Shown here in pieces: positions 6,475 to 14,993 of a DNA stretch of 21,801 nucleotides (within the stretch, counting starts at the first letter, position 1; the number at the start of each line of letters is the position of its first letter). The notes under the pieces were generated by a model. It saw only the letters and a program-made list of their open reading frames with translations, was not told the origin of the DNA and did not search any database. The DNA is taken from positions 1 through 21,801 of the forward strand of contig JAEWPN010000230.1 in assembly GCA_023399455.1 (NCBI GenBank). The letters run 5' to 3'. Both the position numbers and the translations under genes were made by a program. This DNA is from Bacillota bacterium (GTDB taxonomy: Bacteria > Bacillota > Clostridia > Lachnospirales > Lachnospiraceae).

Positions 6475-8010
6475 ATGGGAGCTACGTTTACATCCTTTTA
6501 TTTTTTGTGCTTTTATGCATGTATATTAATTATATATTATCTGATTCCTAAAAAAACGCAATGGGTATTTTTGCTTTTATCCAGTATTGCGTATTATTTG
6601 CTCTCCGGAAACGGCATACTGATTTTGTATCCGGTCTGCGCATGTCTTGCAGCATACGCGGGCATTCGAATGATGAGCAGAACAGATAGCTTAAAGGCGA
6701 AAAGAGCTGCTCTGGCAGGCGTTGTTCTGCTGCTTGTCGGTTCTTTGGTGGTGCTTAAGTACGTGAACTTCGGCATCAATACGGTAAACGGAATTGCGGG
6801 GCTTCTCGGAAGTGAGGAGGCGGTGCTTGCCGGATTTAAGTTTATGGTGCCGCTTGGAATATCATTCTATACTTTTTCCATACTAGGCTATGTAATAGAT
6901 GTGTATAACGGAATTGCCGTGCCTCAGAAGAATTTTTTTAAAATGGCGCTGTATGGCATGTATTTTCCCTCCGTTTTATCGGGACCGATTCTGCGGTACC
7001 GGGAGGATGGAGAACAGTTTTTTATACCTCATCCCTTCCATTACAGGGAAGTGACATTCGGCTTGCAGCGGATGATATGGGGCTTCTTTAAAACCTTGGT
7101 GATTTCAGAGAGAATGCGCTTTGTGGTGGATACGGTTTATGGTAATTACGGTGATTATCCCGGTGCGTACATATGGCTGGCTACGGTATGCTATGCGTTT
7201 CAGCTCTATACCAATTTCTCCGGCTGTATGGATATCGTTCTGGGTATGTCTCAGACTTTCGGTCTAAAGCTTCCTGAGAACTTCGCGACGCCTTTTTTTG
7301 CGAAGAATATTTCGGAATACTGGAGAAGATGGCATATCACGCTGGGCGTATGGATGAAGGAATATGTATTTTATCCGCTGCTTCGTACCGGCGTCTTTAC
7401 CCGTCTTTCCAAGAATATGAGGGAACGGTTCGGCAAGAAGAGGGGAAAACAGCTCACTACCTTTCTGGCTATGTTCGTGCTTTGGTTTTCGGTGGGCATC
7501 TGGCATGGCGGGGATTGGAAGTATGTCATCGGTTCCGGTCTGCTTCACTGGTTCTACATCGTGTCTGGAGAGCTTTTGACACCCTTTTTTAATAAATGTA
7601 TGGAAAAGCTTCCTATCGATCCGAAGAAACGGTGGGTGGATGTGCTGCGTATGCTGCGTACGTTCTTCCTCGTAAATATCGGTTTCGTGTTCTTCCGGGC
7701 GGATAGTGCGGCGGATGCTTTTCATATGTTAAAGGGAGCGGTAAGCGTATGGAATGCCGGAATATTGTTTGACGGTTCCGTGTTTACTCTGGGGCTGGAT
7801 TTTATAGAATTTACAATAGCGATAGTGTCTCTTTGCATCTTGTTCGCGGTATCGGTCATGCAGCAGAAGGAAAGCGTCAGGGAGCGTATTGAGAGGAAGA
7901 AACTTCCTGTTCGGTGGGCGATCTGGTATGCTCTTTTATTCTATACCATATTGCTTGGAAATTATGGACCGGGGTACAGTGCGGCGGAGTTCATCTATCA
8001 AGGTTTCTAG
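6475..8010 (+). CDS. Second MBOAT-family membrane O-acyltransferase
   Basis: The ATG at 6475 is chosen because AAAGGA precedes it by 9 nt and MGATFTSFYFLCFYA matches a usual MBOAT N-terminus. An in-frame TTG at 6382 would add 31 residues without hydrophobic or family character. The 511-residue product has LGISFYTFSILGY at about 127-139, LSGPILRY at 168-175, TNFSGCMDI at 246-254, RRWHITLGVWMKEY at 284-297, catalytic IWHGG with His344, and a later His358. It differs clearly from the MBOAT at 936-2387, for example MKEYVFYPLL where the other has RDYLYIPMGG, so the two are not a recent duplication. It follows the FkbH/ACP genes and is the likely user of the ACP-bound acyl group, as DltB is for DltC. 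Confidence 0.93.
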   Translation: MGATFTSFYFLCFYACILIIYYLIPKKTQWVFLLLSSIAYYLLSGNGILILYPVCACLAAYAGIRMMSRTDSLKAKRAALAGVVLLLVGSLVVLKYVNFGINTVNGIAGLLGSEEAVLAGFKFMVPLGISFYTFSILGYVIDVYNGIAVPQKNFFKMALYGMYFPSVLSGPILRYREDGEQFFIPHPFHYREVTFGLQRMIWGFFKTLVISERMRFVVDTVYGNYGDYPGAYIWLATVCYAFQLYTNFSGCMDIVLGMSQTFGLKLPENFATPFFAKNISEYWRRWHITLGVWMKEYVFYPLLRTGVFTRLSKNMRERFGKKRGKQLTTFLAMFVLWFSVGIWHGGDWKYVIGSGLLHWFYIVSGELLTPFFNKCMEKLPIDPKKRWVDVLRMLRTFFLVNIGFVFFRADSAADAFHMLKGAVSVWNAGILFDGSVFTLGLDFIEFTIAIVSLCILFAVSVMQQKESVRERIERKKLPVRWAIWYALLFYTILLGNYGPGYSAAEFIYQGF

Positions 8011-8024
8011 ATGGGTTATTTTGA

Positions 8025-8053
8025 TGGACGGGCATGGGATATTCTGCTAAAAT
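8025..8053 (+). promoter_or_regulatory. Promoter of the glycosyltransferase operon
   Basis: TGGACG (8025-8030), a 17-nt spacer ending in TGC, and TAAAAT (8048-8053) give a -35 with 4 of 6 matches and an extended -10. It lies just after the MBOAT stop and about 35 nt before the GT2 start codon. Confidence 0.55.
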
Positions 8054-8088
8054 AGAAAAAGTATAAAGAAGCTGGAGAGAGAGTTAAA

Positions 8089-9030
8089 ATGGATAAAATT
8101 GCGGTTTTGATACCATGCTACAACGAGGAAAAGACGATTGCAAAGGTAGTGGCGGATACGAAAAAGGCGCTGCCGGAAGCTGTGGTTTATGTATATGACA
8201 ACAATTCTACGGACAGTACGGCCGCGCTTGCAACTGCAGCGGGTGCCGTAGTAAGATATGAATATATGCAGGGGAAAGGGAACGTGATCCGCAGGATGTT
8301 CCGGGAAATCGATGCCCAGTGCTATGTCATGGTGGATGGAGATGACACCTATCCCATGGAATATGCGCCCGAGATGGTTGAGAAGGTTCTTTTACACCAC
8401 GCGGATATGGTGGTGGGAGACAGACTTTCCTCTACGTATTTTACTGAAAATAAAAGGCCTTTTCACAACTTGGGAAACAGTCTTGTAAGAGGCACGATCA
8501 ACCGGCTGTTCGGATGCGAGATCAAGGACATCATGACGGGCTTTAGAGCATTCAGCTATGGTTTTGTCAAGACTTTTCCGGTACTTTCCAAGGGCTTTGA
8601 GATAGAGACGGAGATGACCATACATGCGGTGTTTAACAATATGCAGATCGAAAATGTCATTGTGGATTACAGGGACAGGCCAGAGGGCAGCGAATCCAAG
8701 CTGAACACTTATTCGGACGGCATAAGAGTGATTGGTACGATTGGGAAGCTATATAAGGACTACAAGCCTTTCGGCTTTTTTTCCTTGCTGGCGCTTATTC
8801 TTGCGGTAATCGCTACGGTGTTTTTTATTCCCATACTCGTGGATTTTATAAGAACGGGTGTGGTGGATAAGTTTCCTACGCTGTTCGTCTGCTGCTTTGT
8901 TATGCTGGCGGCGGTTCAGGCTTTTTTTTCCGGCATGATTCTCTCCAATATGGCACTGAAAAACAGAAGGGACTTCGAACTGCGTTTGAACATGATCCAG
9001 GGGAAGATAAAAAATGATGATGTGGATTAA
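8089..9030 (+). CDS. GT2 glycosyltransferase, polyprenyl-phosphate sugar synthase type (DPM1/GtrB-like)
   Basis: This 313-residue protein has a cytosolic GT2 catalytic domain (IPCYNEEKTI at 8-17, DNNSTD at 37-42, metal-binding DGDDTYP at 83-89, IMTGFRAF at 148-155). Two C-terminal membrane helices follow at about 229-251 and 265-290, the arrangement of GtrB and CsbB. Such enzymes move a sugar from a nucleotide donor to undecaprenyl phosphate. GGAGAG precedes the start. The next gene starts inside its last codons (17-nt overlap), so the pair is translationally coupled. It probably supplies the lipid-linked sugar used by the three GT-C-like proteins downstream. Which sugar is used cannot be read from sequence. 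Confidence 0.92.
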   Translation: MDKIAVLIPCYNEEKTIAKVVADTKKALPEAVVYVYDNNSTDSTAALATAAGAVVRYEYMQGKGNVIRRMFREIDAQCYVMVDGDDTYPMEYAPEMVEKVLLHHADMVVGDRLSSTYFTENKRPFHNLGNSLVRGTINRLFGCEIKDIMTGFRAFSYGFVKTFPVLSKGFEIETEMTIHAVFNNMQIENVIVDYRDRPEGSESKLNTYSDGIRVIGTIGKLYKDYKPFGFFSLLALILAVIATVFFIPILVDFIRTGVVDKFPTLFVCCFVMLAAVQAFFSGMILSNMALKNRRDFELRLNMIQGKIKNDDVD

Positions 9031-10414
9031 TAAAGTAAAAAAATATATCGCTTCTTTGGAAAAATGGGATATGGGCCTGCTCATCGTATGTCTGGGCTTC
9101 TATCTCTTTTTTCCGTTTTACGACGGACCTGTGTGGTGTGCGGATTCTCCCAGCTATGCCACTATGAACATTACGAGGGAGCCTTTGTATCCTACGTTCC
9201 TGTTAATATTCCGCATTCTGTTCGGCGAAGAAGGGTATCTCATGCCCGTGGTAATCGTTCAAAGCCTTCTGGCGGCATATGCGACGTGGAAGCTGGCTGT
9301 TACCGTGAAGAAATATAAAGAAGGCAGCAGATTGTTAGCTTTTTTATCCGTATGCTTTCAGTTCGGCGTAACGTTTCTCTGTCGTTTTGTAGCGATTAGA
9401 GGTTCCTCGTATATCGACAGTATCATGACCGAGGGGCTTGGTTTGTCTCTCTATGTGCTTTTTATCGTTCAGCTATATAAATACATTATGGAAGAAAAGA
9501 AGCGGAATCTGGCAGCGACGGCATGCTTTGCCCTGCTTCTCGTGAACCTTCGCAAGCAGATGCTCATTTCGCTTGCTTTGATGGCAGCAGTGTTTATCCT
9601 ATATTATCTCATAAAAAAGAGGAATATGAAAAAGCTGCTGTTATTGCTGGGACTGACCGTATGCTTGTTTTTGGCCGGCAAGCTTACAGACCGCTTTTAT
9701 AACTACTGCGTCCGGGGCGTATGGATAGAGCACTCCGGCAACTCTATGGGGATGCTGTGCACGTTGATTTATACCTCTAAGGAGGGGGACGCTTCTTTGT
9801 TTGAGGATGAGACGGTGCGCAGTCTGTATGAGGAGATCTTTGCTGAGGCGAACGAGCAGGGACTTCGCAAGACGTATGCGCCTGAAGGGTGGGTGGATTT
9901 ATCCACTCATTATGCGGATAGCTACGATGCCATAGGCTACGGTATCATTAATCCGGTAGTTCAGGGCTATATCGCAGAGCATTTCGAATATTCGGAAATA
10001 GATGCGGTTATTCAATATGATATATATTGTAATGCGATGGCAAAGACGCTGCTTTCTCAGGACAAGGGTGACCTGCTTCAGGTCTTTTTGGCAAATACAT
10101 GGAAGGGCTTTGTTAATTCCATTGCAAGGGTGAATACTTATCTGAATTTTTACGCGGTTCTGGCATATGCAGCGTATCTTCTACTGTACATGTATTACTA
10201 CCTTGGTGACCGCCCGAAAGGAAGGCGAAAGAGATGGAAATCGCCGGACAGTACGCTGACAATGGCGGAGATTGTAATCGGCGGAGTGATCGTGAATTCT
10301 GTTGTGGTAGGGGCCATGATATTTACACAGCCCCGTTATATGATTTATAATATGGGCTTGTTTTATACGGCATTGTCCCTGTTGGTATATGATTTACTGC
10401 TTAGGAAGAAATAG
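9014..10414 (+). CDS. Polytopic GT-C-like membrane glycosyltransferase (putative)
   Basis: This 466-residue protein has many hydrophobic segments and a soluble stretch at about 230-330. After the first membrane helix there is WCADSPSYAT (Asp44) and then REPLYP at 55-60. An acidic residue in the first outside loop followed by R-x-P-x-Y-P is the pattern of GT-C enzymes such as ArnT and PMT, which use polyprenyl-phosphate sugars at the outer face. AGGGGA lies 8 nt before the ATG, within the end of the GT2 gene. The overlap with the GT2 gene suggests that the two act as donor-maker and transferase. I do not recognise a named family, so the GT-C call rests on motif placement and context. Confidence 0.65.
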   Translation: MMMWINKVKKYIASLEKWDMGLLIVCLGFYLFFPFYDGPVWCADSPSYATMNITREPLYPTFLLIFRILFGEEGYLMPVVIVQSLLAAYATWKLAVTVKKYKEGSRLLAFLSVCFQFGVTFLCRFVAIRGSSYIDSIMTEGLGLSLYVLFIVQLYKYIMEEKKRNLAATACFALLLVNLRKQMLISLALMAAVFILYYLIKKRNMKKLLLLLGLTVCLFLAGKLTDRFYNYCVRGVWIEHSGNSMGMLCTLIYTSKEGDASLFEDETVRSLYEEIFAEANEQGLRKTYAPEGWVDLSTHYADSYDAIGYGIINPVVQGYIAEHFEYSEIDAVIQYDIYCNAMAKTLLSQDKGDLLQVFLANTWKGFVNSIARVNTYLNFYAVLAYAAYLLLYMYYYLGDRPKGRRKRWKSPDSTLTMAEIVIGGVIVNSVVVGAMIFTQPRYMIYNMGLFYTALSLLVYDLLLRKK

Positions 10415-10446
10415 GTTTTATTTACGGGTAGAGGTAAGGATGACAG

Positions 10447-12219
10447 ATGATTAAGCGGGTGTTTAAATATTGGTATTTGGTTTTGATAGGATCGTTTTTC
10501 ATAGTCTCGCTTGTGGTTTATGCTTGCTTTGGCGAGGAAAGTTATATTGCGGTGCATGATAATCTTGATTTGTTTGTGGCGCAGTTTCAGATGATGAAAA
10601 ATACGGAGAGCTTTTTTGCTCATGGAGTAGAAGTCCCTTTTTTGGGAGGGATCAGCAGAGATAATCTTCCCTCTGAGTTTTCGCTTTATACAGTGCTTTT
10701 TATGTGTCTGCCATCCTTTGCAGCGTATATAACGGGATATTTTCTTAAGATATCGATAGCAATGGTTTCGGTGTGGCTGCTGGCAGAAGACTGGTACGGT
10801 GAAAAACGCAAGGAGTATCGCTCCCTCGTGGCACTGCTTGGCTTTGCCTATGGGGCTTTGAATATGTTTCCTGCCTTCGGTATTCCGTTCGCATCCATTC
10901 CGCTTGTCATTTATTTGCTGAGAAGGATATATAAGAAGCCCTCTGTCTGGCTGTATATTGCACTTTTTTGTTACCCCTTTTTGTCTTATTTTTCTTATTT
11001 CGGCTTCTTTATCCTGGCATATCTTACAATTGCCGTTATATGGCTTGCCGTTCGAGACAAAAGGCTTTCCAAATCCTTATTTTTGGCACTTTTCGTGCTT
11101 GGAGCAGGATATGTGGCCTTTGAATACCGGCTGTTTGGCGTAATGCTTTTTAACGATACGGAGACGATTCGCGCTACCATGACGGAGGCGGACCTGACAG
11201 CGGGAGAGGTGGTAAGACAGATTGGGGATGTGTGGAAAAACGGCGTGTTCCATGCGGAAAGCGTGCATGGAAAGCTGGTGCTTCCCGTTTGCATCTTGTA
11301 TTTTATTTATCTGAACGGTAAATATATGAAGGATAAGAATTGGAAGGGGATTTTCTGCGATAGCTACAATCTTCTTATGCTTGTGATTTTATTCAACAGC
11401 GTAATATATGGAGTTTATTATTGGGGAAGCTTTCGCAGGCTGGTGGAAACTCTTCTCCCGCCGCTCAAGGGCTTCCAGTTTAACCGGACAGTATTTTTCA
11501 GCCCGTTTCTGTGGTATGCTTCTTTCTTTGTAGTGCTGCAGCGGCTTTCTGACTGTCAGGGCTTGCCTGTTTTGGGGAAAATAAAGAAAAAGAATGTGCC
11601 TAAACGGCTAGCTGCGGGTCTTGCGAACGGACTGGCGCTGGCTGCGATTGCTATTATCCTTCTGACGCCCGGCAGATATAATGACTGGTATACTACTTGC
11701 AAAAATAAGTCGTTAGAGCTGCTTAAAGGAAAAGTTGCCGACGATATGTCCTATGGAGAATTCTATTCTACGGAGTTATTTGAGGAAATCAAGGCGGATA
11801 TCGGCTATGACGGCGAATGGGCTGTGGCATATGGAATTCATCCCGCGGTATTGGAGTATAATGATATTGCCACGCTGGACGGCTATCTTGGCTTTTATTC
11901 CCAGCAATATAAGGAGGAATTTCGAAAGGTGATAGCGCCTGCACTGGAGAGGGTGGAAGCCAGCAGGATTTATTATGATGGCTGGGGCGCGCGAGTGTAT
12001 GTGTATTCCGGAACGGATGCTTCTGTGGTAAGCGCGACAAAAACGATGTATGTGACGGATTATGATTTATATATGGATACTGAGGCATTTGAAGAATTGG
12101 GAGGAAAATATATTTTCTCAAGGATTGGGCTTGAAAACGCAACGGAGCTGGGACTTACGCTCGTGAAAGTATATGAACAGGAGAAATCCCCCTATGTGAT
12201 TTATCTATACGAAAAATAG
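10447..12219 (+). CDS. DUF6044/YkoS-like polytopic membrane protein, probable GT-C glycosyltransferase
   Basis: This 590-residue protein has about a dozen hydrophobic segments over the first 430 residues and a C-terminal extracellular-type domain (about 430-590). IAVHDNLDLFVAQFQ after the first helix and LPPLKGFQFNRTVFF later recall the DUF6044/YkoS group, which is related to YfhO. In Bacillus such proteins pair with CsbB-like GT2 enzymes in three-component cell-envelope glycosylation; the family assignment is from memory of these motifs. The ATG at 10447 is used because the ATG at 10440 reaches a stop after four codons, and AAGGA lies 6 nt upstream. The gap to the previous gene is 32 nt and to the next 33 nt, so these genes form one operon. 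Confidence 0.7.
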   Translation: MIKRVFKYWYLVLIGSFFIVSLVVYACFGEESYIAVHDNLDLFVAQFQMMKNTESFFAHGVEVPFLGGISRDNLPSEFSLYTVLFMCLPSFAAYITGYFLKISIAMVSVWLLAEDWYGEKRKEYRSLVALLGFAYGALNMFPAFGIPFASIPLVIYLLRRIYKKPSVWLYIALFCYPFLSYFSYFGFFILAYLTIAVIWLAVRDKRLSKSLFLALFVLGAGYVAFEYRLFGVMLFNDTETIRATMTEADLTAGEVVRQIGDVWKNGVFHAESVHGKLVLPVCILYFIYLNGKYMKDKNWKGIFCDSYNLLMLVILFNSVIYGVYYWGSFRRLVETLLPPLKGFQFNRTVFFSPFLWYASFFVVLQRLSDCQGLPVLGKIKKKNVPKRLAAGLANGLALAAIAIILLTPGRYNDWYTTCKNKSLELLKGKVADDMSYGEFYSTELFEEIKADIGYDGEWAVAYGIHPAVLEYNDIATLDGYLGFYSQQYKEEFRKVIAPALERVEASRIYYDGWGARVYVYSGTDASVVSATKTMYVTDYDLYMDTEAFEELGGKYIFSRIGLENATELGLTLVKVYEQEKSPYVIYLYEK

Positions 12220-12252
12220 CTTCTAAATCTCAGTTAAGGAAAAAGGTGGTTT

Positions 12253-13770
12253 ATGAAAGGCCTGACATTTAAACGGGAAGAGAATGGAAAAGGGTGGGAA
12301 CGGACAGGCGAGATTATTTTTTATTTGCTCGTTTTTCTGGCGATTGCCTGCTTTGCGATGCTTCAGACTTATGGAGATCCGCCGGATGAAATCAACCGGT
12401 TTAAGGTGGTAAATTTCATCAGGAATCACGGAAGGCTGCCTTATGGAGGGGATCCGGAGGTGATTTTAAACGGTTATGGGGCTTCTTATGCTTTTCAGCC
12501 GATATTGACATATATGATACAAGGATATCTGCTCCGTTTTCTTGGGCTGTTTACTACGGATGGATATGTGCTCCTTCTTGCGGCGCGGATGGTAAATGTG
12601 TGTTTCGGCGTATTGATGGCATATTATGTGCGCCTTATTTCTAAGGAGGTGTGGAAGAATCCGTATATCCAGTGGACTTTCACGCTTTTGGTAGTCTTTT
12701 TACCGCAGAATATTTTTATTCATTCCTATGTCAACACAGATTCTATGGCGATGCTGTCGGTAGCGATGATATTTTATGCTCTTTTACGCGCCAGGCGGCG
12801 CCGCTATGATAAGAAGGACTGTATCCTGCTGGCGACGGGAATTATATTGTGCGCAATGTCTTATTATAATGCTTATGGCATTATTTTGTCGGCGATACTT
12901 ATCTTTATTATAAATTTTGTATATATGGCGTCTGGGCAGGAAGGCGGTGCCGGGAAAAAGAAGCTGGAGGTAAAGTGGCGGGAGATGCTCCGAAAGGGAG
13001 GCTTTATATCCGTTATTGTCCTGCTCGGTATCGGATGGTGGTTTGTTCGCAATGCGTTTCTTTACGGCGGGGATTTTATAGCGATGAATGCCCGCCTGGA
13101 ATGTGCGATAGAAACCGCTACAGCGGAGTTTAATCCGCTGACACGTTTTACCTATCAGAAAGAGGGAATTCCCTTGACTGAGATGCTGTTTGATACGGGA
13201 TATATTACTCTGCTCAGAGACAGTTTCATCGCGATGTTCGGGCCGATGCTGATTCCCACCCATGGGCTGATCTATATATTTTATAAGCGTCTGTGGATAA
13301 TAGCCTGCGTGCTGGCAGTTATGCCCGTTAAGAAAATAGGGGCGAAGCTTTCAAGAAGAGAGAGCAGTGCCGGAGAAGGCGAAAAGTATCTGTCAGAGGA
13401 AGCTTCTATATGGGGGTATTCCTACGATACGAGTAGAAAAGACTCGGTTGCTTTTTATGCCTGTATGGCGTTATTTTGTATCATAACGATTGGACTCAGC
13501 ATTTATTATTCCTATACGTGGGAATTCCAGCCTCAGGGGAGGTATATCCTGCCGGTCTTGATTCCGTTCATGCATTTGGTGACAATAGGAGTTCAAAAGG
13601 CATGCATAGCTCTTGAATGGTTTCGGATGAGGGTCATCGGCAAAGTGCTTTGTATTGGAATCATGGCATATGTGATGCTTGCCTTTGCCTACAGTCTTTT
13701 TGACCGCTTCATGCCATATTATCTGCAGGGAGAAAACATGCTTTCTATGTATGGGAAAGTGCTCCTATAA
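12253..13770 (+). CDS. DUF2142-like polytopic membrane protein, probable GT-C glycosyltransferase
   Basis: This 505-residue membrane protein has GDPPDEINRF at 41-50 after the first helix, FLPQNIFIHSYVNTDSM at about 149-165, and QGRYILPVLIP near 429-439. Those three places match the pattern of DUF2142/GT-C proteins (acidic PPDE loop, N-x-D, GRYxLP). They are expected to transfer sugars from lipid carriers outside the cell. AAAGGTGG lies 5 nt before the ATG. A charged cytosolic loop (about 360-400, rich in Arg, Ser and Glu) interrupts the membrane part. It is the last gene of the glycosyltransferase operon. Acceptor and sugar are unknown. Confidence 0.7.
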   Translation: MKGLTFKREENGKGWERTGEIIFYLLVFLAIACFAMLQTYGDPPDEINRFKVVNFIRNHGRLPYGGDPEVILNGYGASYAFQPILTYMIQGYLLRFLGLFTTDGYVLLLAARMVNVCFGVLMAYYVRLISKEVWKNPYIQWTFTLLVVFLPQNIFIHSYVNTDSMAMLSVAMIFYALLRARRRRYDKKDCILLATGIILCAMSYYNAYGIILSAILIFIINFVYMASGQEGGAGKKKLEVKWREMLRKGGFISVIVLLGIGWWFVRNAFLYGGDFIAMNARLECAIETATAEFNPLTRFTYQKEGIPLTEMLFDTGYITLLRDSFIAMFGPMLIPTHGLIYIFYKRLWIIACVLAVMPVKKIGAKLSRRESSAGEGEKYLSEEASIWGYSYDTSRKDSVAFYACMALFCIITIGLSIYYSYTWEFQPQGRYILPVLIPFMHLVTIGVQKACIALEWFRMRVIGKVLCIGIMAYVMLAFAYSLFDRFMPYYLQGENMLSMYGKVLL

Positions 13771-13819
13771 GATAAAAGCCCTTCGGACAGAAGGTGCAGC
13801 GGGTAGTATATGGCTTATC

Positions 13820-13848
13820 TTGACCATATTCGGGTTGGATGATATGAT
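13820..13848 (+). promoter_or_regulatory. Promoter of the radical SAM gene
   Basis: TTGACC (13820-13825), a 17-nt spacer, and TATGAT (13843-13848) give 5 of 6 matches at both elements. The start of transcription would be near 13855, about 35 nt before the ATG at 13890. The gene is therefore likely expressed separately from the membrane proteins upstream. Confidence 0.7.
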
Positions 13849-13889
13849 AGGAATCATTCTTTTATTTTTGAAAGGAGAACATTACAAAC

Positions 13890-14870
13890 ATGGCAGTAAG
13901 AATACACAATTTTTTGGGAAGATTAGGGTGGAGCGCGAGAAAGTATCTTCCGATGCTGTCCAGCGAAAGCTATCTGAAGCTTCAGTTTATAACGAGAAGG
14001 AAATTACAGAAAAATTACATAGATCACTTTATGGGAAAAGAAGAGGTTCCCATGCCGTTAGTTGTAAATTTGGAGACGATCAATCGCTGCAACAGCACGT
14101 GTGAGTTCTGTACAGCTAACAAAAATGCGGAGAAGCGGCCATATAAGCGAATGGAGGATGAGTTGTTCTACAGTATTATCGACCAGCTTGCAGAGTGGGG
14201 ATATAAAGGACATCTGACGATGTATGGAAACAATGAACCGTGGCTGGACACCCGCATTGTGGAATTCCATAAATATGCCAGGGAAAAGCTTCCTGAGGCG
14301 TTCATTTTCATGTCTACGAACGGACTTTTACTGGATGTGGACAAGGTGAAGTCGATTATTCCTTATGTGGATCAGCTCATTATAAATAACTACGGTCTGG
14401 ACATGAAGCTGCACGATAATATTCAGGTGGTCTACGATTATATCAAGGCTCATCCGCAGGAGTTCGGGGACGTGGATATACTGATCCAGATGCGCTATTT
14501 AAAAGAGGTACTTACAAACCGTGCGGGCAGCGCTCCGAATAAGAAAGCCACTGATAAGGTGATTACGGAGACCTGTCTTATGCCTTACACAGATATGTGG
14601 ATTATGCCGAACGGGAAATTGGGAATCTGCTGCTGTGATAATTTTGAGGTGACGGACTTGGCGGATTTGCATGATATGCCTTTAAAAGAGGCATGGAACA
14701 GCAAGAAGTATCAGCAGCTTCGAGGGGCGATCCGGACGGGAAGACAGAACTATCCGTTCTGCAAGCACTGCGACTTTATCGATGCGGGACTGCGCATGGA
14801 TGCGGTAGACGACGTGCTTAAAAATAATGGTGAGGCACACGGGGCGAGACAGTCCATGTTTAAAAAGTAG
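13890..14870 (+). CDS. Radical SAM protein with C-terminal SPASM-like cluster site
   Basis: This 326-residue protein carries the radical SAM motif C-x3-C-x2-C as RCNSTCEFC (Cys67, Cys71, Cys74), which binds the 4Fe-4S cluster that cleaves S-adenosylmethionine. A further set (Cys229, the run Cys247-249, Cys291 and Cys294) fits a SPASM-type auxiliary cluster, as in peptide- and sugar-modifying members. The MYGNNEP stretch at 111-117 corresponds to the usual glycine-rich SAM-binding strand. AAAGGAG lies well placed before the ATG. It has its own promoter and a terminator behind it, so it forms a single-gene unit. No small precursor peptide is obvious nearby, which leaves a sugar, lipid or protein as possible target; I cannot name the reaction. 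Confidence 0.9.
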   Translation: MAVRIHNFLGRLGWSARKYLPMLSSESYLKLQFITRRKLQKNYIDHFMGKEEVPMPLVVNLETINRCNSTCEFCTANKNAEKRPYKRMEDELFYSIIDQLAEWGYKGHLTMYGNNEPWLDTRIVEFHKYAREKLPEAFIFMSTNGLLLDVDKVKSIIPYVDQLIINNYGLDMKLHDNIQVVYDYIKAHPQEFGDVDILIQMRYLKEVLTNRAGSAPNKKATDKVITETCLMPYTDMWIMPNGKLGICCCDNFEVTDLADLHDMPLKEAWNSKKYQQLRGAIRTGRQNYPFCKHCDFIDAGLRMDAVDDVLKNNGEAHGARQSMFKK

Positions 14871-14877
14871 ACAAGCG

Positions 14878-14908
14878 AAAGGGACGGCGGGGGCAGTCCC
14901 TTTAATTT
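14878..14908 (+). terminator. Terminator after the radical SAM gene
   Basis: AAAGGGAC (14878-14885) pairs perfectly with GTCCCTTT (14896-14903) around a 10-nt GC-rich loop, followed by AATTT. It lies 8 nt after the stop codon. The T tail is short, so some read-through is possible. Confidence 0.7.
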
Positions 14909-14923
14909 GACGAACACCGCGAT

Positions 14924-14957
14924 AACCAGAGCTTTCATGAGCGGAAAGCTTCTGGTT
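14924..14957 (+). repeat. Imperfect inverted repeat upstream of the second SGNH lipoprotein gene
   Basis: AACCAGAGCTTTC (14924-14936) is the reverse complement of 14944-14957 except for one extra base, with a 7-nt loop. That gives a 13-bp stem with a single bulge. No T run follows, so it does not look like a terminator. It lies 37 nt before the GTG start and could be an operator or an RNA leader fold. Confidence 0.75.
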
Positions 14958-14993
14958 AGTGAAAGTTCGGACCGAGAGAAGGAGAATGATGGA

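Noticed and set aside
13780..13800. Hairpin CCTTC/GAAGG after the last glycosyltransferase gene as terminator
   Set aside because: Only 5 bp before mismatches and no T run follows.
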